A stretch of DNA of 64,000 bases from NCBI RefSeq assembly GCF_021730395.1, contig NC_069364.1, forward strand, positions 85,455,972 to 85,519,971, written 5' to 3'. Both the position numbers and the translations under genes were made by a program. Below, one piece after another: positions 36,060 through 46,900 of this stretch; the stretch's first letter is position 1, and every line of letters starts with the position of its first letter. Under the pieces are notes generated by a model that was not told where the DNA came from, did no database searches, and was given only the letters and a program-made list of their open reading frames with translations. This DNA is from Mercenaria mercenaria (lineage: Eukaryota > Mollusca > Bivalvia > Venerida > Veneridae).

Positions 36060-37560
36060 ACTATTAGTAACAATAATTAATAATAAAATTTGATGATGAT
36101 GATGATGACAAAGCTAATGATGTTTGTGATGATTACTACGACGATGGTGACAAGTAAGATCTAAGGTTATTATAACGCAAGTTTGTTTCCGCATTATTTG
36201 AACGTCCTCAAGCCCTGTGGGGAAAATGTTGATATCTACTTAATATACATCAGCTGATTCATGTAACTAATGTGCAAAACAAATTAACACTGTACTTAGA
36301 TATCCATAAAATTAAATCGATCCATCAAGAGAAGTTACTTTTTATCCTTACTAAACGCCTTATAATTGATTCAATAGGCTACAGAATATATTTGCAGGAT
36401 TATATTTTAGTTCGGAATGCAGCAATCGTATGTACACATGCTATGCACTTTAATTTTCTTTTGCTATATTTTAAACATAAAATCATAGGAATTTACTGTC
36501 GATGTGTTGCTTTTATACATAGATACTGGACTTTATCATTATTCCTCCTGGAGGTCTTAAAAAAGATATATGTTAATTAGCACCAAGCTTTAAGAACTGC
36601 CTTTTTACTTTCATATTAATTTTGACATTTGAAAGGTAACTACAGCCTAAGATAATATTACATATTAAGAAAGAGGTTACAATGTGTTTTGTTCCATCAG
36701 GTTATACGAGAACATGTCATTTGACATTTGTCTTATATACCAGTACTCAGTGGTTTCACTATATCTATACGAAATCGATCTCAGACTCATTAACAGAGTG
36801 AATATAAAACTAGTACAAGTTCATAATTCATTGCTTATAAACTTGCAACATAGGTTTTGCAGGAGGAAGATCACTTTTAAGTTGCCCCTCCTCACTATCC
36901 TTTGGAGTTGTAAGCTTCAAACTTGGTAAGGTCTCGGCAATCAATGAAACACAGAAATCGTGAAAACTAGAAGTCTGCTCATGAAAACAGTGTCTGTGCC
37001 ATAATGTTAGTGAACATGTGCGTTTACCATAGTCACGTTTGTCGCACGATACAGTTGGCTGATACGTCAGATAGATAATGTATTATAGAGCCATTGTTAA
37101 ATCCTTATTGACTTTTTCATGCCATTATCATTTCAGAATGTTTTAAATTAAGTATATGTCAATACGATAATGTCACTTACCTGGAAACGAAACATGTACT
37201 GACACTCTTCAGATATTTGTGTTGGTACCGTAGAAATTATAGTTCGTGAAAAATAAAAGGATGGGTTCTTTTTTTATTTTAATGATTTTATAATAGGCAG
37301 TTTTCTTCAGACAATATTTGCAAGCTGGAATCTGTATCTATTTTGAGACAGTTTATGAGTGGAAGGGGCATTTTCTAATTAAAGTCACCTTTTGTTCTAA
37401 CAAATATTTGCGAAAGAAACTACTCTTTATACATTTTGGTCTAAAGATTGATTTTATCGTAAGGGTTCAATACAAGTAATTATCAGCCGTTATGACAATG
37501 TAAGGATGAAAATATATTATATGTTGCTGTGAGCTTCCGTCATGTCTAGCTATGATCAGC
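36060..37560 (+). repeat. Copy B intron 1 segment homologous to copy C intron 1
   Basis: Patchy direct homology with about 62870-63780: a (gat)n tract, 'gtgaggaaaatatgttgata'-like sequence, 'gcagcaatcgtatgta', and 'ggtctaaagattgattt'. A separate block near 35055 ('accacagggatttg') matches 62525. This fixes the copy B 5' end near 32.5-33.1 kb by collinearity. Confidence 0.62.
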
Positions 37561-37778
37561 TATGATCATATATTTATGTCAGTAAAAATTCGTTCTTGTA
37601 CATATATATTTATCGTTCTTTAATGAAGTCAACTGATCCATTTTCATTATTACAATATCATAATATTAAAGTTCCTTCTGTCCGTTGTTTTATAGTGTTG
37701 AATGTGCATGTGATTCAAAGTTTAACATTTACTATATAGTATTGGCAGGGAATTACATGTACTATTTATTTCTTTCAG

Positions 37779-37910
37779 ACACAGTGCATCGAACATAAAA
37801 GGTGCAAGCAAGAACCATATACACAGGGATTCCTTGAACGGACTTGGGCGAAACCTATTCCCACCAAACAGGGCAAGTGATCTTCCACTGAAAAATGCCT
37901 GCTTTACCTG
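37779..37910 (+). CDS. PRR5L: Copy B coding exon 2
   Basis: The acceptor is TTTCTTTCAG and the donor is TG|GTAAGA. It encodes HSASNIKGASKNHIHRDS and onward to LPLKNACFT. It is 132 nt, one codon longer than in copy A. It enters in phase 2, so it needs an upstream coding exon ending in phase 2. Confidence 0.83.
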
Positions 37911-40900
37911 GTAAGAACTGGCCCTAAGGTTATAAAGACAAGAAATAAAATGCTATATTGTGATAATGTGCAAACTACCAAACTCTGTTCGGGAACAAAC
38001 TGGTTTCCAAACAACCTAATGTGTATGTTTTAGCACTTGGGATACCTTGTCAGGCTATATTGACATTTTAAATATGTTATTTTGCTTCAGGAAACATAAA
38101 ATGTATATCTAATACTGCTAAGGAAAAAAGGTAAGAAAACGTATTGAAAATGTATGACTCTCGTAGATTGTTGGCTTGTTCACATTTCAAAAACGTCTCA
38201 GACACCCTGTTTACTCCATTATCATGTTTTATTATACTGCTGAGTTAATAGTTACTGACCTTTTTATCAATAAAATATTTACTGATTATTATCTACTGAG
38301 TAGTTTAGGTGTTCAATAGCAATAAGCCGCGGCAAGAAATGTTCTTTAACTTCTTACGGAAGTTTAAATTTTCAATCGCAATTTTCTCACTTCTTCCCTT
38401 TAACGTCAAGAAGGAATGACTGAGAAATTTCGTGACATGACAGAGACCTATAGAAAGCATTTATAAACTTCTGTTATTCTCTCCTGATTTTCTACTGCTG
38501 AGGGATATACGTATTGTTCCTATAGAAAGTATGCAAGGTCTACACAATGTTTGGGAAATTACTTTATATGAGATTTGCATTAATATAACTTGTGTATTGT
38601 GTCAGCCGAAAACACATTACTGGAGAAAATAAGTTTTAAGATTAAAGAAGTCTATAAATAAATGCAATAAGGACCAGCTGATAACATGTACAAATGACGA
38701 GTCAATAAGACTTGTTAATTGTTAGCGGTCGTTCCGTGATAGGTAGAGCGGACTGTTAATAGAAGTGGCTGCTAAACAACTATTCATTAACTTCCACTGT
38801 GTGCTCTTCCTTCACGGAATTAACATACACTTCACAACTGCTATGAAAATGTAAATGATAGAATATTTGAAAAGGATTGTATGTACTCACTAGTCTGTTA
38901 TATCGCCATATCTAATTCTTCAATCGGTTATAGGTACACTTCTTTTTAAACGGTATCTGTTACCGCCTTACTGTTATTATTACAATCAACTTAGTGGTAA
39001 AAGTTTTAAAGTTTATGATTTTAGTACAACCTGCTTTGACTTGTGGCCGACGTTGTAACAATTTGTGTGTTTTTAACACTAAAATCATTGACAGGATAAG
39101 TTTTGTAACTCTTACAACCGTCTCGATTGTAACAAGAACGACAACAAGTGTAACATTTACCGACTGCATTTGGTATTACAGGAAATATTCATTTTCTATT
39201 TCAAGCGTGTCAGCGGCTGTAGTCCACTTGTTCCAAAAGAAAAAGTTGCATGAAAACGAACTTACAACGTTGCAAGAAGCTGTTAGGTAAGGGTTAAACT
39301 TAAATTGTTGTCAGATTAGAAGACCAGAAACGGTCCTTGATAATTAGTCCTGTAAAATCTTGGAGCACTACAATAGAGCTGACGTAAGTAAAATTGATTA
39401 TAAGATTTTTTTTAAAAAAAAAACTTGACAAAGATTGATTTTAATTCTCATTTCAAAAGCTTCTCAAGCATTTTAATGTTTTGTACTTTACAGAGAAGCC
39501 TTGCTCAGAATCCGTTTTCAGTCTGATGAACCAAACGCTATTTCATAAAAAAAGTTTGAAAAAATCTCGAGAAGATTTCACTTTTATATTTAACCAGTCT
39601 TTTTATAGCCTGTCGCTTGTAACAGATCGAAAGGACAACAATATGTAACATTTCTTTTAAAGTTACAGTTACGATCCCTTTCAGGAAACACTGTCAACTG
39701 GGTGGCAACATTTTCTTTTCCCAGTGCCCAAACAGTACAGAAATACATATCGTTTACTTTTGCCGTGGTTTTCAGACTACTCGTATATTTCCTATCTGAC
39801 TGAAATTATTCTCACAACCTTCAAATCATCTTTCAGGAACCTAATGACGACTGAAGCGGCTCCTTTGATCTACGACTACTATAAGGTAAGCACTTATTAC
39901 TCTTGTCTGTTTAAAAGTGTGACTTTATCTACGAGTAATGGAACGCTTCATATTATCCATTTAGCCTGCTGGCGGCAAGTCATTTTGCCTTTGCGACCAG
40001 TGTATACCAAGATCAGCATGTACGTCCTTGCAGGCTGATCATGGTCTGCACTGTTCGCTACTCAGTCAGTAAATCTTCAGTGAACACACCTTTGAATAAT
40101 AAATGAATGATGGACCGGTCTATTTTAGAAATTTAGCAAGGTAAAGGTTAAGAGGAAAATGATTTCTACACAGCAAGACTTGAGAGAAATTGCACACATT
40201 TTAAGTTTGTCCATAAGAACAGCAATTATTGGATTAGATCTTTCAGAGAATAGAAATACCATCTTATAGAATCAGAAAGATACTCTTTGCCACAAACCAT
40301 ATTTCCTGATTTTGTTTGAGGACATACAAACCAATGGCAATATTGTAACAGGACTTTTAAGGAAGCAATCAATGTCTTAAATTTAACAGCATTTCAGGCA
40401 TCATGAAGTACCTTTCTCTTATTCAATAATGAGAAACAATATTTTTGTGACACGATTGTCTCTTTTCAGGACAAACTAATCAAAAAGGGAATGGTTATAT
40501 TAAGAGAAAAGATTAAACATGAAACAGGTATAATTATTGTTATTCTGACGTTAATATCCAGTACCTCATGTCACAGTCATTATTGTAATTGCCCATGAAA
40601 TTACTAGAAGTCATTTTTCAAAAGCTAAGAAAATAGAAATAAGTTGTGGTTATGTATTATAGGAGGATAATAATAATAATAATAATAATAATAAAGCCTT
40701 TATTTAACGAGGAAAACTCATTTGACGAAAAACATCAATCTTCCATGAGGCCCTCAAAACAATACATAACATATACATCTAAAATATTTACATGGTACAT
40801 TGTAACATATAGAAGACAGACAAGTGCATTTAATACCAGTATTTTGTTTATACTATAACTATACGAAGTGCAATATTAGAAATATTAAGTATTATGATTG

Positions 40901-43900
40901 TGTGTTGTGCCAAGCTATGTATAGTGATTTGAATTGCCCTACTGATGATGCTCTTTTATATGACTTGGTAAGGAATTCCAGATAGTAGCACCAGAATAGG
41001 TAAAACTTTTTTTAAATAGTTCAGTTTTCGGTCGAGGAAGGTAAAGCTGCAAATTAGAATCTGACCTCAAAGTTCGAGCATGTATGTCATGTATATCACA
41101 GCTAAATGTAAATGAATTTCTGAGGTAAATAGGTGCTTGATCGTTTAGACTTTTGTACATTAAAACTGCTTTTTGAAATATTACCCGCTCCGGAAAAGTC
41201 ATCCAGTTTAATTCTCGAAATAATTCAGCAGAAGGGGTATCGAAGTCTTTATCAAGAATTAGGCGAGCTGCTCTTTTTTGAAACTTAACAATTTTGTCTT
41301 CTAATGAATTAGAACAGCTTCCCCATATTACACAACAGTAATCGAAGTGAGGCAGTATGTAAGAGTTATAGAACATTTTCCTCATATGTACAGAAAGATA
41401 TACTTTGATGCGAGACAACAGGTATAAAAGTGAAATGCATTTTTTCAAAATATTATCAACATGTGTATTCCAAGACAAATCATTTTCAATAGTAACGCCG
41501 AGTAACTTTTCTTTCGTACTGCAGTCTAGAGTTATAAAATCGGCCAATGCTTTCTCAACGAAAACTAACCAATTTTATGCTGCAGAAAATAGATCAGAAC
41601 ACATTGTGTCGGTTTAGGATTCGAGTGAAATCCTCAAACAAAAGTATCAAGGTGAATTAGTTTAGAAATGTTAAAAACAACCAATAACAGCAGAATTTAT
41701 AATGCATAATATATATGTGAGTTAGTGTATCAACAAGCAAACTTTGTAACTCAACCATAAATACAGGATGGTAGCTATAGCATAAATGTGTGGAGCGCTG
41801 AAAATACAAGATACATGTATTGCATTTGAGTTATCCAAAATATTTGTTTAAGGAATCATTTTCATTGGCATTAAAATATAAAAGTATTAATACTCGAGCC
41901 AAAAAAAAGATGTGTTCAATATTTTGATAATGAAACTAAAATACCAAATAGCTTTATAACCCGGACCCTGTTGATTTTTTATTATTATTCACCAGCTTAA
42001 AAGATAACGACTTGATATGCCACTTGTCTTTAAGCATTCGCTGATACTTATTTTCTTGCTATTTCAGGACAGACGTTGTTAACAAAGTTGGGGGAACAGT
42101 GGAATTATTTCTACGGAGAAATCTTGCCGGTGTTGCAAGCACTCTTGTACCCTGTGAAAGTATGTATCCACCTTCTAGAGATTTCCAAAATAATTATTAG
42201 AACATAAGGCTGCACTCTTGTACCAAGAAAAAGTAGGCACCAACCATGTGGAAACTAACAAACAATCAAAATAAATACTTAAAGTTACCCAGTTTAAAGA
42301 TAAAGGAAAGGCGATTCATGCCGGTCACTTTAGAATAGTACTCGCAGGATGGAACAGGAGTGGCTTTAAATAGTTCGGGAAAATATTTTATCTCCAATGC
42401 TTTAAAACAATGGGTTGCCAACCCATTATGTTTAACAACAGTCCATCTTACATTTCGGTCAGAGTAAAATGTTAGGAATTGTAGAGTACAGAACTCAGAA
42501 ACATACATACCTGGCTAGTTCATAATTAACTAAAAAAGACAAAACGACGGGAGAGGGTATTTATACCATGCATATGGAAAGGTAAACAATAAAATGAAAG
42601 TTAATTGCTTAAAGCTCGTGAATGACATCACTTTTATATGAGCCGCGCCATGAGAAAACCAACATAGTGGGTGTGCGTCCAGCATGGATCCAGACCAGCC
42701 TGCGCATCCGCGCAGTCTGGTCAGGATCCATTCTGTTCGCTTTTAAAGCCTATTGGGATTGGAGAAACTGTTAGCGAACAGCATGGATCCTGACCAGACT
42801 GCGCGGATGCGCAGGCTGGTCTGGATCCATGCTGGTCGCAAAGCCACTATGTTGGTTTTCCCATGGCACGGCTCATATATGATATATGACTGTTTATAAA
42901 ACTTCATTAATTTCCTTTTCAGACGAAAACGTTAACAATAAGGCAAATGACCTTATTAGAGTTTAGAAACATTGTTCTCCTCAAATTACCTGTAAAAGGT
43001 ATGAATTTCATAGATTTGCTAAATTTTACTATCTATTCTTTTTTTTTACATGTAAAGCTTATCCGTTTGTTGAGGAACTGACAGACAGACAGACATTGAA
43101 ACAGACAAACAATAATAACTAGAAAATGCTTTTGTAAAAAAAAGCGCATGTCTCCCCCAATGCAAAGTCCTATAGGCAAGAAGTCAATAGGGGTCAGGAG
43201 CGAAAGTCAAAGAGACACTGATGGTTGGCTGCAATAGGGATCATCTACTTGGCATGTCCAGTCATCCCGCTAAATTTCAACACTCGTGGCATAGTGGTTC
43301 TCAAGTCACTGTTCAGGCTCCTGTGACCTTGACCTTTGATCAAGTGACCTCAAAATAAATAGGGGTCATCTACTCTGCATGTCCAATCATCCTATTAAGT
43401 TTCAACATTGTAGGTCAAGTGGTTCTCAAGTTATTTCCAAAAAATGATTTTACATGAACAGGCTACTGTGACCTTGAACTTTAATAGACTGACCCCAAAA
43501 TCAATAGGAGTCATCTACTCTGCATGTTCAATCATCCTATGAAGTTTCAACATTCTGGTCAAGTGGTTTCAGTTATTGATCGGAACTGGTTATCAATGTT
43601 CAGCCCCTATGACCTTGACCTTTAACGGAGTGACCCCAAAAACAATAAGGGTCATTTACTCTGCATGAACAATCATCCTATGAAGTTTCAACATTCTGGG
43701 TCGGGAGGTTCTCAAGTTATTGATTGGAAATGGTTTTCCATGTTCAGGCCCCTGTGGCCTTGACCTTTAACAGAGTGACCCTAAAATCGTTAGGGTTCAT
43801 CTACTCTGCATGACCAATCATCCTACGAAGTTTCATCATTCTGGGTCAAGTGGTTCTCAAGTTACTGACCGGAAATGGTTTTCAATGTTCGGGCCCCTGT

Positions 43901-46900
43901 GACCTTGACCTTCACAGAGTGACCCCAAATCGTTAGGGGTCATCTACTCTTTATGACCAATCATCCTATTAAGTTTAACATTCTGGGTCAAGTGGTTCTC
44001 AAGTTACTGACCGGAAATGGTTTCAATGTTCAGGCCCTGTGACCTTGACCTTTAATGAAGTGACCCCAAAATCGATAGGGGTCATCTACTTTGCATGTAC
44101 AATCATCCTATGAAGTTTCAACACTCTGGGTCAAGTGGTTCTCTAGTAATTGATCAGAAATGGTTTCAATGTTCAGGCCCCTGTGACCTTGACCTTTGAC
44201 GGAGTGATCCCATAATCAATAAAGGTCATCTATCTTTATGACCAATCATCCTATCAAGTTTCAACATTCTGGTCAGGTGTTCTCTAGTTATTGATTGGAA
44301 ATGGTTTTCAATGTTCAGGCCCCTGTGACCTTGACCTTTGACGGAGTGACCCCAAAATCAATAGGGGTCATCTACTCTTCATGGTCAATCATCCTATGAA
44401 GTTTCAACATTCTGGATCAAGTGGTTCTTTAGTTATTGATCGGAAATGGTTTTCAATGTGCAGGCCCCTGTGACCTTGACCTTTGACGGAGTGACCCCAA
44501 AATCAATAGGGGTCATCTACTCTTCATGACCAATCATCCTATGAAGTTTCAACATTCTGGATCAAGTGGTTCTCTAGTTATTGATCAGAAATGGTTTTCA
44601 ATGTTCAGGCCCCTGTGACCTTGACCTTTGATGGAGTGACCCCAAAAACAATAGGGGTCGTCTACTCCAGCAGCCCTACAACCTTATGAAGTTTGAAGGT
44701 TCTAGGTCAAATGGTTCTCCAGTTATTGCTCGGAAATGAAGTGTGACGTACGGACGGACGGACAGGGCAAAAACAATATGTCTCCTGGGGGAGACATAAT
44801 TACATCAAGTTATGCACACTACATCATACGTATATATGTTATAATAGGACGTTAAAGTAGTTATTGAGAAATAAAATGATGAAATACCATATAAAATGTG
44901 GCTGATAAAATTGTTTTTAGTTATTACATAATCATTTAATTTACATTATCTTCATATAAATACGGAACACAGATTCAATATGCCATTAAATAATTCAGTC
45001 TTTACAAAGCAAACGCTGCTTTGAACATGATGTGATTCGTTACTTGTTTCTGCGACAAGAAATTAATCCAGTTGGGAGAAGAGATCTTCTGCTTTGCTCA
45101 TCAGGGATTTCATATTTTAACAGGAGTCAGATCTTCTTAACATACGATAATTTTAACGGTGGCAAAGAATCTAGCGAAATTCAATATGTTCATAATAAAC
45201 TTGTACAAAATTTGGGAATGAGATTCATCCTGACAAGAAAGTTTCAAAGGGAGTTTGTATGGGGAAGTTGTGCTTAAGTTTAAGTGTTTTCTTGTATGTA
45301 TTATAACCTAATACAGTATATTATTTACAGAAGCTTTGCAACAACTGTCGCAATCCGAGCCAACATCACCTGCTATACAACAGATGCTGTTAGTCTTGCA
45401 CAGTGTTCACGAGTATCCATGCACGCATCAATCTATAGAGTTAGAGAAACTGGTTGCTAGAGTGACCTCCCCTCATTTAGGGATAATGGGATTGTATTCG
45501 GGTGGCAGTGAGCCGGAGATCAGAAGTAATTTTAAAGCATCACCAACACTTCCGATACGCGTGAAAAGTATGTAGTAAAGACAATTTATCCCAAGCTTCT
45601 TTTACTACTTACTAACACAGGGATCCGTCACATGCTATGATAGAGGGATAAAATTTCTTTTAAATATATTTTTATGAAATTCAAGAAAAAAATCACATAT
45701 AAGCCATATACATGTATAGAGACAAGGTGCGGGGGTGGTAACATGGTGAATTTCAATTTTTTCACCCACGTTCTTGTACCCCATGCTATCGCGCAAGATT
45801 TTGGTAATAGCCGACTCATAACTACTGAACTACACGAGCAAAGGATGATATTAACAGAAAATGTATACTTTTCCCACCTTAAAGCGTACCACAAAGTCGT
45901 AAATTATAATTTCCATATGCTGACAGAGCCGTGTTTACAACTTGGACACAATTGCGTAAAGCATTAACACGGTCATGTCCAGATGTAAACTGCAATAAAT
46001 TGCGGTAGAACTTGGTGAAACAAGTTATCATTCATAAGAATGTTAATAAATACACTAACTACAAACATTTACATACCTCTGAAATCCCTATCGGGGAAGA
46101 ATACGTGTATTTTTATCATAACTGACAAACATTTCTTCTTTTCCGGTAATGACGCAAGAAAGGTCACATGATCATTTTTTTGTATCGGTCATCCAATCAG
46201 AAAACAGGTTTCATCAACAGTTAGACGGCTGTCAACATGGAGAGAAATACAGGAATTTAGAACGAGAAAGACAAAATACACGTATTTTTCCCCGATAGAG
46301 CTTTCCGAGGTGTGTAAATGTTTGCAGTTAGTGTATTTATTAACATTCTTATGAATGATAACTTGTTTCACCGCTATTTATTGCAGTTTATACCTGGACA
46401 TGACCGTGTCAATGCTTTACGCGATCGTGTCGAAGTTGTAAGCATATGGAAATTATAATTTACGACCTTGTGGTACGTTTTAAGGTGGAAAAAGTATACA
46501 TTTTCTGTTAGTATAATCCTTTGCTCGAGTAGTTCAGTAGATATGAGTCGGCTGTCACCAAACTGTTGCGCGATAACATGGGGTACAAGAACGTGGGTGA
46601 AAAAATTGAAATTCACCATGTTACCCCCCTTGTCTCTATATATGGTTTATATGTGAATTGTTTTCTTGAATTTCATTAAAAATATATTTAAAAGAATTTT
46701 TACCCCTCTATCATAGCATGTGACGGATCCCTGTGCTTACTAACATATTTTAATGAAAGATAGTTAATGAACGAAAGAACATTTACTAGTGTCAATTAAG
46801 TCATAGGAACATGCTGGTGTTCTTGAAACTGGAATGTTTTAGTGTATGTTTCTTTTTGATAGCCACTTCTAAGTTGGCAGGATCTATATTATGTTTTTTG

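Noticed and set aside
36272-36929. Frames of 80-100 codons in intron 1 of copy B
   Set aside because: AT-rich, and the homologous DNA in copy C does not keep the frame.
45628-46656. Matching frames of 80-97 codons on both strands
   Set aside because: The two arms of the 1.12-kb foldback mirror each other. No transposase signature.
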